Assembly (NCBI GenBank): GCA_050953105.1
Contig: JBMNMA010000007.1
Span: 1-64,000 of the forward strand
DNA length: 64,000 bases
Source: UBA1206 sp050953105
GTDB taxonomy: Bacteria > Bacillota > Clostridia > Oscillospirales > CAG-382
Reading direction: 5' to 3'
A program made the translations under genes and the position numbers. The notes beneath the pieces are model-generated. The model saw only the letters and a list, made by a program, of their open reading frames with translations. It did no database searches and was not told where the DNA came from. Below, piece after piece: positions 27,917 to 38,000 of this stretch (position 1 is the stretch's first letter; each line of letters begins with the position of its first letter).

Positions 27917-28036
27917 TTAACAATAAATAATAAATATATGAAAATAAATAAAAATCCCATGATATTGAATTAAAAATCGAAAAAATGCATTGATTAAAAA
28001 GCGGCTTTTAACTTCAGTAAATAAAAAGCAAGAATA

Positions 28037-28942
28037 TTATTTGCCGGATCTGATATCCGATAAAGTCTGTTTCATAAGTTCAAAAAAACTCATATATCGC
28101 TCACGGAAGAAAGTGTTTTTCAACAAAACGAAATTAAATTCACGTATTTCATTAAAGTCGGAAATGTTAATGACCGAAAGGGTTCCGGCGTCAATTTCTT
28201 TTTTTGCCGCCACTTCAAATAAAAAGGTGATTCCTATATTATCGGCAACCATTTTTTTAATTGCCGCCATATTTCCTATTTCAATTACTTTATCAAATGA
28301 TTGCAGGGAATAATTCTTTTTTTGCAGTATGTTTTCAAAAATTTCCCGGGTTCCGGACCCCTGTTCCCGTAAAATCAAACGGCTTTTAGTGATTTGCCAA
28401 AAGTCTGCTTCAGAGTTGGCATATTCCGATTTGGGCGAGCAAACCGGAATGAATTTTTCATAGCTAAACAGCGTTGAATCGTATTGGGATTTATCAAACA
28501 GCCCCTCCACAACAATAAAGTCCAGCTCACCCTTATTGAGCTGTTCAAGAAGTGCCCGGGTATTTTCAACAGACATATGGATTTTCATTTCCGGATATTT
28601 TTTTAGCAAACCGGACAGAATTTCAGGCATGACATATTCACCAATAGACAGGGTAGCTCCAAACGAAAACTGCATGGTGTCCATGTTTACGGCGCTTATG
28701 TTTTCTTTTATATGCTTGGAATCTGCTGAAACTGTCATTGTATATTCTTTTAAAAGCTCTCCCTGATGTGTAAGTTTTAATTGTCTGTTGGTTGTATCGA
28801 AAAGCTTGCAGCCGTAGAATTCCTCAAGATATTTGATGTGCTGCGACACAGCCGGTTGCGTTATGTGTAAAAGCTCCGCCGCTTTTGTAAAACTGCCGCA
28901 AAAACAAAGGGTTAAAAACGTTTCGTGTCTAAAATCCAGCAT
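28037..28942 (-). CDS. LysR-family transcriptional regulator
   Basis: A 301-aa regulator. Winged helix-turn-helix at 1-60 (FVCG-like LCFCGSFTKAAELLHITQPAVSQHIKYLE, given by its TKAAELL and QPAVSQH core), followed by two-lobed effector-binding domain (~88-300) with EQGSGTRE, typical of the CysL/YeiE branch. It is divergent from the YeiH-like transporter gene 126 nt away, the classical LysR arrangement, so it probably controls that gene and itself. Confidence 0.92.
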   Translation of the reverse strand: MLDFRHETFLTLCFCGSFTKAAELLHITQPAVSQHIKYLEEFYGCKLFDTTNRQLKLTHQGELLKEYTMTVSADSKHIKENISAVNMDTMQFSFGATLSIGEYVMPEILSGLLKKYPEMKIHMSVENTRALLEQLNKGELDFIVVEGLFDKSQYDSTLFSYEKFIPVCSPKSEYANSEADFWQITKSRLILREQGSGTREIFENILQKKNYSLQSFDKVIEIGNMAAIKKMVADNIGITFLFEVAAKKEIDAGTLSVINISDFNEIREFNFVLLKNTFFRERYMSFFELMKQTLSDIRSGK

Positions 28943-28992
28943 AACTACCCCCGAATATAAGTATAAATAATATAATTATTATAATATATAAT

Positions 28993-29021
28993 TTGATATT
29001 ATCATAGAAGCGTGGTAAAAT
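28993..29021 (+). promoter_or_regulatory. Promoter of YeiH-like gene in LysR divergent region
   Basis: TTGATA, 17-nt spacer, TAAAAT. The AT-rich palindromic stretch 28970-28992 (TATAATTATTATAATATATAATTTG region, described only) between the divergent genes is where LysR would bind. Confidence 0.55.
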
Positions 29022-29068
29022 CAATACAAAAGCAAAAACAATCATAATTGAAAGGAAAATTAAATAAA

Positions 29069-30079
29069 ATGAGCCGTTTAAAAGAGTATATACCGGGTAT
29101 TTGTCTTTCCGGGGGAATTGCTGTTTCAGCTTATATAATCAGTACGATTCTCCCCGACGGTATACTTGGAGGAACATTAATTGCACTTATTCTGGGAATG
29201 CTGCTAAATCCCTTGTTGGGCAGATATAAACTTTTTGATACCGGAATCAACTGGACTTCTAAAAAAATTTTACGCGGGGGAATTATTCTTTCAGGAATAT
29301 CACTAAGCTTTTTACAGGTGCTTCAAGCCGGTAAATATGCACTGATTTTAATGCTGTTTACCCTTACCACCGCCTTCGGCGTAGGTTATGTATGTAAGAA
29401 AGTCTTTAAAATAAACTGGAAACTGGCAAGCCTTCTTTCGGTAAGCACCGCAATATGCGGAGGCACCGCCGTTGCAACGTTGGGGCCTACCATTCGGGCA
29501 AAGAACCGGGATATCGCCTATGCCATATCCGCTACTTTTATTTTTGATATCATTACGGTTATAGCGTTCCCGTGGATAGGACAGCTGTTGGGGCTTGGCG
29601 ATACCGGATACGGACTCTGGATAGGCACTGCAGTTAACGATACATCCTCGGTTGTTGCGGCAGGATATGCCTTTTCCGATGCCGCCGGTTCGCTTGCCAC
29701 AATCGTCAAGCTTACACGAACGCTTTTCATTGTACCGATAGTTCTTGTTTTTTCATGGATATATGCAAAAAAAGAAGCAACGGCAGAAAATACCGAAAAG
29801 GTTAATATACGCAAAATATTTCCGTGGTTTATTCTTGGGTTTCTTGTTGTTGTAGGCATAAGAAGCACAGGATTTGTGCCTGATAATATCGTTGCCGGCA
29901 CTGCATATCTCTCAAAATTCCTGTTATCAATGGCTTTGGCAGCAATCGGACTGAAAACCAGTATAAAAGAGGTTGCTGGTGTAGGCATAAAGCCAATGAT
30001 AGCGGGAGTTATCATTGACACATCGGTAGTTATTGTTTCTTTATTCGCCCAGGCAGGGATACTTTACTTTATTAAATAA
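29069..30079 (+). CDS. YeiH-family (UPF0324) putative sulfate exporter
   Basis: A 336-aa polytopic membrane protein with about ten hydrophobic segments. Family motifs: GMLLNPLLG, ILRGGIILSGISLSF, STAICGGTAVATLGP, WIGTAVNDTSSVVAAGYA and the C-terminal LSKFLLSMALAAIGLKTS. The YeiH/UPF0324 family is annotated as putative sulfate or sulfonate exporters; the activity is not established for this protein. I chose ATG 29069 (MSRLKEY); the upstream TTG at 29048 overlaps the AAAGGA ribosome binding site. Divergent LysR regulator next door. Confidence 0.9.
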   Translation: MSRLKEYIPGICLSGGIAVSAYIISTILPDGILGGTLIALILGMLLNPLLGRYKLFDTGINWTSKKILRGGIILSGISLSFLQVLQAGKYALILMLFTLTTAFGVGYVCKKVFKINWKLASLLSVSTAICGGTAVATLGPTIRAKNRDIAYAISATFIFDIITVIAFPWIGQLLGLGDTGYGLWIGTAVNDTSSVVAAGYAFSDAAGSLATIVKLTRTLFIVPIVLVFSWIYAKKEATAENTEKVNIRKIFPWFILGFLVVVGIRSTGFVPDNIVAGTAYLSKFLLSMALAAIGLKTSIKEVAGVGIKPMIAGVIIDTSVVIVSLFAQAGILYFIK

Positions 30080-30369
30080 AAATATAATAAAAGCGGAGTT
30101 TTTTTCACATAAAAGCAGCACCCTTTAAATAACATAGCCATTTAAATTTTTCAAAAAGCACACAACCGTCAAATTTGAAATAATTAAAACCACTTTTATC
30201 ATTCACGGTAAAGGTGGTTTTGCTTTTTGAATTAAAAATGTATCATTTCGGGTTGCCAAACAGCAGCCATTCTGTTCTTGATCACATTTTTGTTGCCGGG
30301 AGTAAAAAGATTTATAAGCATAAATAAACCAATATGACTATAAACGCATTAAAAGAATTACTTAAAGCC
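30080..30369 (+). other. Intergenic stretch with repeat-family terminator
   Basis: Apart from the terminator at 30186 no gene or structure is evident in this interval. Confidence 0.5.
30186..30227 (+). terminator. Terminator after YeiH gene (repeat family member)
   Basis: AAAACCACTTTTATC / GGTAAAGGTGGTTTT with loop ATTCAC. Same stem family as at tRNA-Asn. Confidence 0.85.
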
Positions 30370-30398
30370 TTTTCATTATAGAAACATTATGCTATAAT
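30370..30398 (+). promoter_or_regulatory. Extended -10 promoter for beta-helix lipoprotein
   Basis: TTATGCTATAATACAAT with TG-C-TATAAT at 30393-30398. Shares more than 20 of about 33 positions with the diguanylate cyclase promoter at 25094-25122, including spacing from TTTCAT. Confidence 0.7.
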
Positions 30399-30466
30399 AC
30401 AATTTATAAAGCAGGATATCTTGTTCTTAACGGTATGTATTTGTTTTGCATCATACAGGAGGAGTT

Positions 30467-33283
30467 ATGAAAAAAGCACTGTCGGCGTTATTGATTCTTT
30501 TAATAATTTTTACTGCAGTAGGGTGTGAAAAGCCTGAATCTCCTAAGGCGGTTGAGCTTGATTTTACCCCGGATACAGGGGTGGTTCAAAAGGCTTTTTA
30601 TACTGACTCCTCAAAACTGTATGAAGGTCTGCTTTCCATGCTTTACGGTGTCGAAAACGACAAACTGTCTGAAAACGAACTTGCTTTATACGCCGGGCAT
30701 TTAATTAGAAGCATGGAAAACCTGGGCAGCCTTTACATTTTTTCCGGTAAAACATTCTACGATAAAGACGGTGAAATTTACGGTATCCAAGACTCGTCAA
30801 AGGTGGGCGGCGGTGCCGGATATGGCGACATCATAACTTCCGGCGATTACACCGTTACCAACGACGACGAGATGAAACAGGCATTGTTAAATGCAAAAAG
30901 CGGGGAAGTTATTTTTGTCCCGTCAAATGCCTCAATCGACTTATCCGACCTTCGCATTACCGAATATTTTACAGCATCCCTTTCAAGAGGGGTTATTCTT
31001 GCGTCCGACCGGGGGCACAACGGCTCTAAAGGCGGCACCATATATTTTTCGGCGGCTAACAGCGTTCTAATTCGCTGCCTTGGTGATAACCGCATTACCG
31101 GGCTTAATCTGGTGGGAGTAAACGGAAACCTTGCCAGCGGCGGGATAAATAACGGATCATTAATAGGTTTAAGCGTCACCGGCGACAATGTAAAGATAGA
31201 CAACTGCGAAATTTCGGGATTCAGTAAAACCGCAATCAGAGTTTTAAACAAAGGCACTGTAATCAGCGACTGTTACATACATAATAACGGAAATGCCGAC
31301 GGCAGCGGAATTATATTGTCCCATAATTCGGCGCAGGCTGAGATAAAATCCAATCTTTTCGTAAACAATTCGGTTGATTTCATTGCCGAAAACTTCGTCT
31401 CGATTGATTTTAAGGGTAATATCTCGGTAGGCTGTGAAAATCCTATTATTATTAAAAACAGCAAAGAAAAAACACTATCGGTTGTCGGCAATGCGTTTCT
31501 TGACGGTGCAGGAACGATAGAAAACGATTTTGAACAAGGCGTGTTCGAAAAAAATGCTTGGGAATTTAAATCGGAAGAAACTTTGAAACTGCTTGGGGTA
31601 GACAAACTTCCGTCTGAGCCTGCGGTTATAACCGATTTGAATAAAGATCCCGATATTACGGTAGGTATTTTTGCCGGGGATAAAAACTTTGTATATGACT
31701 GCCTGAAAAAGATTGCCGCTTCTCCTAACGACAAAGAAGAAGTGACTGTCTTGATATATGATGCCATCAGCGAACTTGGCGGATTTTCAGCTTACTATGA
31801 CTTTAAAGACAAAATCAGCATAATAAAAGACGGTAAGACCTACGGCGCCTATAATGCCGACGGTAAAAGCATAATAGGCGGCGGTGTGGGAACAGAAGGA
31901 ATAAGAACAGGCGGCGATTACACGGCCACAGACCTTGAATCGCTGAAAAATGCCTTATCAAACGCAAAAGCCGGCGAGGTTGTGTTTATCCCCGGCGACG
32001 TTAAAATTGATCTTACACCCCTTGCAAAGACAAATAAGTATTTATCAATACCTGAAGGGGTTATTCTTGCCTCAAACCGCGGAGCAAAAGAGGGGGATAA
32101 AGTTTCATCCGGAGCAATGCTGTTTTCAACGGAGCATGCTAATCTCATGATATCGGCTTCCGCTTCGTCGGTAATTGAAGGGCTTGTGATATGCGGAGCG
32201 GATACCTCCAAGCACATGACTCATATTGATCGCGGATTAACCGACGGCAGATATACCGATTATTATTATAAGCTGCCCCTTACTGTAGGCATCCGGGTTG
32301 ACGGTAACGGAGTAACGGTAAAAAACTGCGAAATTTCGGGTTTTTCAAACTCAGGTGTTTTACTTAACAACGTTAAGGACGCACATATACACCAAAACTT
32401 TATCCATCATAACCAGAGAAACGGCTTCGGATACGGTGTATGTCTCAGCAAGGCTTCGGAAGCCGTAATCGAATACAATCTGTTCAACTTTGACCGCCAT
32501 TCAATTGCGGCCGACGGCAGTCCCGGCTCAGGCTATATTGCCCGTTATAACATACAAATGGGTGAGGCTATTAGACATGTATTCGACGCCCATGGTGGCA
32601 GAGACCGGGGTGACGGAACACAAATTGCCTGCGATTATGTGGATATGTATAACAATACAATATTAACCGACCGTATTCCCTATAGCAGGCGGGGGATCCC
32701 CCAGCAGTATTCGAATTTTTACAACAATGTTGTGCTTTATCCCCTTACTTATTATGACGTGCGCAGGCTTGAGGGCGCCAATATGACAATGTATGATAAC
32801 ATATTCGGTATTGCCGAGCCTGAAAAGGTTGAGTTTGATTATAATAACGGCAAGGAATACACGGTTACGATTAACGATTTCAACATACCGCTAAGCAAAA
32901 CCGTCACCACGGTAATGCTTCGTGACGGCGATAAAAGCATCTACACCTCCTCCGAACTGGGACTTAGGTATGCTTATATTTTGTCTTTCATACCTGACGG
33001 AAACGGGGGATATGTGATTTCGGAATACGGCAACAACCTTGATAACGGCACTATCTGGTCTTATGACGAAAAGGTTACGGTGCCCGAAGGCGGTTTTATT
33101 ATAATTTATAGCAGTAACAGTAACAGCACATTGGCTCCAATATATGATACTATTGCCGGGAGGTTCGGTATAATTTACAATACCACAATGTATGTTCCCG
33201 GCGGATATAAAGCCCGGTTGGAAAACGACGGCAGCGGCGTTAAAGTTACATTTATTGAAGGCAAGACAGGTGATAGTAATTGA
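30467..33283 (+). CDS. Lipoprotein with duplicated right-handed beta-helix domains
   Basis: A 938-aa secreted lipoprotein: signal peptide with lipobox AVGC (Cys20). Two homologous pectate-lyase-like units are visible. Unit 1 starts near 113 (VGGGAGYGDIITSGDYT), unit 2 near 470 (IGGGVGTEGIRTGGDYTAT). Both continue with ALxNAKxGEVxFxP, IDL, GVILASxRG and later KNCEISGFS-type turns (DNCEISGFSKTAI and KNCEISGFSNSGV) followed by IHNN or IHHN. Unit 2 ends with HxNRNGFGYGVCLS and FDAHGGRDRGDG. Substrate (pectin, other uronic or surface polysaccharide) is unknown. The AGGAGGAG site before ATG 30467 decides the start. Confidence 0.85.
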   Translation: MKKALSALLILLIIFTAVGCEKPESPKAVELDFTPDTGVVQKAFYTDSSKLYEGLLSMLYGVENDKLSENELALYAGHLIRSMENLGSLYIFSGKTFYDKDGEIYGIQDSSKVGGGAGYGDIITSGDYTVTNDDEMKQALLNAKSGEVIFVPSNASIDLSDLRITEYFTASLSRGVILASDRGHNGSKGGTIYFSAANSVLIRCLGDNRITGLNLVGVNGNLASGGINNGSLIGLSVTGDNVKIDNCEISGFSKTAIRVLNKGTVISDCYIHNNGNADGSGIILSHNSAQAEIKSNLFVNNSVDFIAENFVSIDFKGNISVGCENPIIIKNSKEKTLSVVGNAFLDGAGTIENDFEQGVFEKNAWEFKSEETLKLLGVDKLPSEPAVITDLNKDPDITVGIFAGDKNFVYDCLKKIAASPNDKEEVTVLIYDAISELGGFSAYYDFKDKISIIKDGKTYGAYNADGKSIIGGGVGTEGIRTGGDYTATDLESLKNALSNAKAGEVVFIPGDVKIDLTPLAKTNKYLSIPEGVILASNRGAKEGDKVSSGAMLFSTEHANLMISASASSVIEGLVICGADTSKHMTHIDRGLTDGRYTDYYYKLPLTVGIRVDGNGVTVKNCEISGFSNSGVLLNNVKDAHIHQNFIHHNQRNGFGYGVCLSKASEAVIEYNLFNFDRHSIAADGSPGSGYIARYNIQMGEAIRHVFDAHGGRDRGDGTQIACDYVDMYNNTILTDRIPYSRRGIPQQYSNFYNNVVLYPLTYYDVRRLEGANMTMYDNIFGIAEPEKVEFDYNNGKEYTVTINDFNIPLSKTVTTVMLRDGDKSIYTSSELGLRYAYILSFIPDGNGGYVISEYGNNLDNGTIWSYDEKVTVPEGGFIIIYSSNSNSTLAPIYDTIAGRFGIIYNTTMYVPGGYKARLENDGSGVKVTFIEGKTGDSN

Positions 33284-33379
33284 TGATATTTTACGAGTAA
33301 TTAAGTTAAAATCTTAGCTGCTTCTTTATATTACAAATCATCTTCTGTCTGTCGGGATAATATGTATATAATAAATTGA

Positions 33380-33407
33380 TTGACATTTTATTATTTTTCG
33401 TTATAAT
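33380..33407 (+). promoter_or_regulatory. Promoter of lemA-TPM pair
   Basis: TTGACA, a 16-nt spacer and TATAAT, followed by ~90 nt of leader. Confidence 0.8.
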
Positions 33408-33500
33408 TAATATAATATATAAGCCGCAATAAGAGTGAGCTTTTATAAACAAGTTTAATGAATAAAGTTAAATACAACAACAGAAAGAGGAAATGTGCAA

Positions 33501-34082
33501 ATGAAATTAAAAACAAGTACAATAGTTTTAATTGTTTTAGCTGCTGTTATATTGCTTCTTGCAATTTTATCCATCGGCAGTTACAACGGTCTGGTAGACA
33601 GGTATGAGAAGGTTGAAAAATATAAGAGTGAAATCGACAACCAGCTCCAGAGAAGAAGCGACTTGATACCCAACCTTGTTTCTACCGTTAAGCAGTATGC
33701 AAACCATGAATCCAAAGTGTTTACGGATATAGCCGAAGCCAGAGCAAAGCTTGCAGGGGCTAATACTGTAGCCGAAAGTGCAGAGGCAGATGCCCAGCTC
33801 AGAACGGCATTGACTAATTTGCTTGCAATAGCCGAGGCTTATCCCGAATTAAAGGCAAACCAAAACTTTATTAATCTTCAGGATGAGCTTGCCGGAACCG
33901 AAAACAGAATTGCCAACGCAAGGCGGGATTACAACAACGCCGCAAAAGATTATAATACCAAGGTGCGTAAATTCCCCTCAAACATATTCGCCAATATGTT
34001 CGGCTTTGATACCGTGGAATACTTCCAGGCTTCTGAAGGCAGCAAAGATAACCCGGACGTAGGAGATCTGTTTGGTGATTAA
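33501..34082 (+). CDS. lemA: LemA family protein
   Basis: A 193-aa membrane-anchored protein: one N-terminal helix (~6-26) then a helical cytosolic or external bundle. The family marker is the NxLVDRYEKVE...QLQRRSDLIPNLVSTVKQYA block and the LxAIAEAYPELKANxNFxxLQDELxGTENRI block. Function is poorly known; LemA proteins often occur beside TPM-domain proteins, as here. ATG 33501 (MKLKTST) is preferred over GTG 33495 because GAGGAAATG lies at a proper distance. Confidence 0.93.
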   Translation: MKLKTSTIVLIVLAAVILLLAILSIGSYNGLVDRYEKVEKYKSEIDNQLQRRSDLIPNLVSTVKQYANHESKVFTDIAEARAKLAGANTVAESAEADAQLRTALTNLLAIAEAYPELKANQNFINLQDELAGTENRIANARRDYNNAAKDYNTKVRKFPSNIFANMFGFDTVEYFQASEGSKDNPDVGDLFGD

Positions 34083-34095
34083 GGGAACACCGACA

Positions 34096-34860
34096 ATGAG
34101 ACATACTAAACCTCTAAAATTAGTTATAGTTTCATTACTGTGTTTTATGCTTATTCCCGGATTGACTTTAGTTATCCGGGGAGCTAATTTCCCGTCCCCA
34201 ACTTCGGCATTTTATGTCAATGACTATGCAAATATATTGGATAGCGAAACAGAACAGTATATTATAAGAGCCGCCGCCACCCTTGAAAGCAAGACAACGG
34301 CACAGCTTGTGGTGGTTACAATGAACACAATAGGCGACGAAACCTTCGAGCAATATACACTTGATCTGTTTCGTGAATGGGGAATAGGTTCAAAGGATAA
34401 AAACAACGGTGTTTTGATTTTTTTGGATCTTACGGGCAGAAGATCGAGAATTGAAGTGGGGTATGGTCTTGAAGGCGCATTGCCGGACGGAAAAACCGGC
34501 AGAATTCAAGACGAGTATATGGTTCCCTATTTTAAGGAAAACAATTTTGACGAGGGTATCCGGCAGGGATTTAATGCGCTGCTGGTTGAGATTTATAAAG
34601 AATACAATATAGATATCGACAGCATTACCGATTTGGAAACCCCTGTTAAGGGCAATGAAGGCCTTAACCTTCCCCCCGCACTATATATAATAGGTAGTAT
34701 TATATTAATCTTAATAATTTCTGCCGACTTTAGGTATAACGGCGGCATTTTCACCTTAGCCATACTCCGCACCTTTTTCAGAGGCGGCGGTGGGGGAGGA
34801 AGAGGAGCCAGAGGCGGCGGAGGAAGTGCCGGCGGCGGCGGAAGCTCACGACGCTGGTAA
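34096..34860 (+). CDS. TPM-domain (YgcG-like) membrane protein
   Basis: A 254-aa protein with an N-terminal signal or anchor (~8-28), a TPM domain (~38-175: VNDYANILD, QLVVVTMNTIGDETFEQY, GxGVLIFLDLxxRRSRIEVGYGLEGALPDG), a transmembrane helix (~195-215) and a Gly-rich C-terminal tail (residues GGGGGGRGARGG onward, ending SSRRW). TPM proteins are associated with photosystem repair in plants and are of unknown role in bacteria. It is 13 nt after lemA and clearly co-transcribed. Confidence 0.92.
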   Translation: MRHTKPLKLVIVSLLCFMLIPGLTLVIRGANFPSPTSAFYVNDYANILDSETEQYIIRAAATLESKTTAQLVVVTMNTIGDETFEQYTLDLFREWGIGSKDKNNGVLIFLDLTGRRSRIEVGYGLEGALPDGKTGRIQDEYMVPYFKENNFDEGIRQGFNALLVEIYKEYNIDIDSITDLETPVKGNEGLNLPPALYIIGSIILILIISADFRYNGGIFTLAILRTFFRGGGGGGRGARGGGGSAGGGGSSRRW

Positions 34861-34892
34861 CACCGAATCATAAGCCTACCGACTACAACTAT

Positions 34893-34932
34893 TAAACACC
34901 TTTTATCTATAAAGATAAAAGGTGTTTTTTTT
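34893..34932 (+). terminator. Terminator after TPM gene (repeat family member)
   Basis: AAACACCTTTTATC / GATAAAAGGTGTTT with T-run; loop TATAAA. Confidence 0.9.
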
Positions 34933-35027
34933 AACAAAAATACTTGGCGTTGCAAATACAAGTGATATATTATTATAGAAAATGATAAAATATGTATATA
35001 GAATTGCGGTAAATGAAAAAGTAAAAA

Positions 35028-35057
35028 CAGGCAGCGGTTATAAAACCGCTGCCTTTT
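35028..35057 (-). terminator. Bidirectional terminator
   Basis: GGCAGCGGTT / AACCGCTGCC with T-runs on both strands. It stops the large minus-strand signalling gene at 35091. Confidence 0.85.
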
Positions 35058-35090
35058 GGCTTTGAAAAGGTATATATATAAAACTGATGT

Positions 35091-38000
35091 TTATTCGATT
35101 TTCCCTTTTGACATTAAATCAACAAATATACCCACAATTTCGGGGTCAAACTGTGTCCCCGCATTTTTTTGTATAACCTCAAGGGCCACATGGGGTTCCA
35201 TTCCTTTTCGGTATGGTCTGTCATGAGTCATAGCGTCGTAAGCATCAACAACCGAAATTATTCTTGACAGCAGAGGTATCTCCTCACCGCATATACCTTT
35301 TGGATACCCGCATCCGTTCCACCATTCGTGGTGGCAGAGAATTCCTTCTGCAACGGTGACAAGTTCGGGTGATGTTACGGCTATCCGGTAGCCGATTTCG
35401 GGGTGTCTTTTCATTTCTACCCATTCCGATTCGGTAAGTTTGTCGGGCTTTGTCAGTATATAATCGTTTATACCGACTTTGCCTATATCGTGAAGTGTAG
35501 CCAGCAGCTCCAGCTTGTCAAGCTCCGCTTGAGCTAATCCAAGCTCCATGCCTATTGACTTGGACAATACAACCAGCCTTTCCGCATGTTCTTCGGTTTC
35601 GTTGCTTTTTTCAAATAAAGTAGCCTTTATGGATGAAACAATGGTGCTGTGGACACTGTTGGTTTCAAGCAGCTTTCGCCGGTACATGTGGTCTTCTGCG
35701 GTTCTTAATATTTCCCTTATATCCTCGTCGGCACTTTCTTTTGTTGCATAGCCTAACGACACACTGTGTTGATGGGTTTTGATATTGGCTTCCCCATCGA
35801 ATTTTTCAAGTGCTTCCTGAATGTTTTTCATTACTTTATATGCCGTATCACTGTCGGTATTTGGCATGATAATTCCGAACTCATCACCGCCGATTCTTGC
35901 CAAAACATCCCCCGGCCTGCAGCAGCTTTCTATTATTTTCGCACATTCGATAATAAGGCTGTCTCCCACCGCGTGGCCGAATGCGTCGTTTACCAGCTTA
36001 AGACCGTTAATATCCCCGGATATTACCGAAAGGGGCAAATTCTTTTCCGTATCAAGCTGTTTCAGCTCGGTTTCATAATGTCTTCGGTTATACAAGCCGG
36101 TAAGATAATCTCTAATGCTTTGGAACTTTAACACTTCTTCCGCCTGCTTTTTAAAAGTAGTGTCTATCGCAAAGCCGAGATATCTGTTTTCGGATATCTT
36201 TACCGCATCAATCTTCCACCATCTTATCGAACCGTCTTTATGCTTGTATTTTGCCTCCGTGCTGACCGAGCCTGTTTCAAGCATTGTAAGATAATCTCTA
36301 AGCACCTCGCTTATTGATTCATCGGCGGATATATCTTTTACGGTCATGTTTAAAAGTTCCTCACGGCTGTATCCGGTTATTGTCGTGGCGGCGTTGTTTG
36401 CCTCTAAATACCGCCCTGTTTCATCGGCAACAAACACCGCATAAGGCGCATTTTCAATATAACTGCTGTATTTCTTCTCGCTTTCCGTTAAAGCTTTTTC
36501 TGCGCGTATCCGGTCGGTATCGTCCGAAAAAGTGCATGCAAATTGCATGGGTGCCGGCTGATATGCCATAACACGAAAATGTTTTTCGGTTGCGGCCGAA
36601 TAATTGTTAAAACTGATCGTTTCGCCGGTGAGCGCCACTTTTCCGTAGGTTTCAATCCAGTATTCCTCGGTATCCGGAAAAATTTCAAGCACGGTTTTGC
36701 CGATAATCTCCTCCGCTTTCAGTCCGATAATCTTTTCAAAAGCCGGGTTTACGGCAAGAAATCTGTAATTTATCGGTGTCCCCTGCTCATTACATATTAT
36801 TTCATGCAATGCAAATGCATCAACCATTTCATTAAACAACAGATGATATCTTTGATTGGCTTTAAGCTCTTTTGTTATATCCTGAAAAGTGGTATATACC
36901 ATCGAAGGGGTGGGCCCGCCGTTTTCAAATATCGGTATGGCATTTATTGAAATCCAGATAACTTCGTTTAGCACCGGTTGATACACACCAAGCACTGAAG
37001 GACCGACAGGCTTGCCTGTCCGAAGTGAAATCATGGAAGGATGCTCGTCCCCGGGAAGCTCCGACCCGTCTTCTCTTATCGTTTTCCATCTAGAATCATA
37101 TGACGACATTCCCATCATTTGCTCTAACGTCAAGCCCAGTATTCTCTCGGCGGCGGGGTTGGCTGACATTATCTTTCCGTCGGCAGCCTGATAAACAACC
37201 CCCTGGGCCATTGTTTCAAACAGCTGGCGGTATCTTCTTTCGCTTGTATTAAGATTTTTTTCAATCTGTTTTTGTTTGGTTATGTTTTTCAGTATGCATA
37301 TCGTCTGTTTCCAGTCCCCGTTAGGCTCATAAACCGCTTTGCAGTCAGCGGCAATAAAGAGATAGCTACCATTCTTTTGCCGCATCTCAAACTCGCATTG
37401 AAGCTGCCCGGTTTTTAAAAGCTGTGAAAACTTTTCGGGGAAAACCTCTCCATACACCGGACTAATAAAATCCTTGAAATGCTTTCCTACAACTTCTTCT
37501 CTTGAAAAACCGAAAGTGTCAAGCCATTGTTGATTAACGTCGACAATATTGCCATGAAGGTCAAGGGATTGAAAACTTAGCGGAGCCTTATTATATAATT
37601 CATTAAACCGTTCATCAGACTGCTTGAGTAATTCACGCATTTCAAAATATTCCTGCTGCCGGGTTAATAACAGATAAAGCAGCATAGAAACAAACGGATA
37701 TATTAATAATACCGGTAAAGCAATTTTCCGTATTATTTCTAAGCCGGCAGGGTAGGGTAAAAGGAACAAGCAGGCTATCGCAGCTACATTTACCAAAATA
37801 CTCATAACATAAACCGACAGCCGGCGCAATTTGGTTGTTTTGGGGTATATCCATATCCGCCATATAGTGCCTATAATTGCGCTTGATATAATAATCGCAA
37901 TGCCAGGTAATACGCCGGCGCCGCCTTTTATGATTGTGAAGATGCTGACGGCAACTATTGTTATTATCGTGGTAATCGGTTCATACAATAATGCGGTTAC

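Noticed and set aside
36543..36950. Plus-strand open frame antisense to the PAS-GGDEF-HD-GYP gene
   Set aside because: The opposite strand encodes clear domains; the frame shows no protein features.
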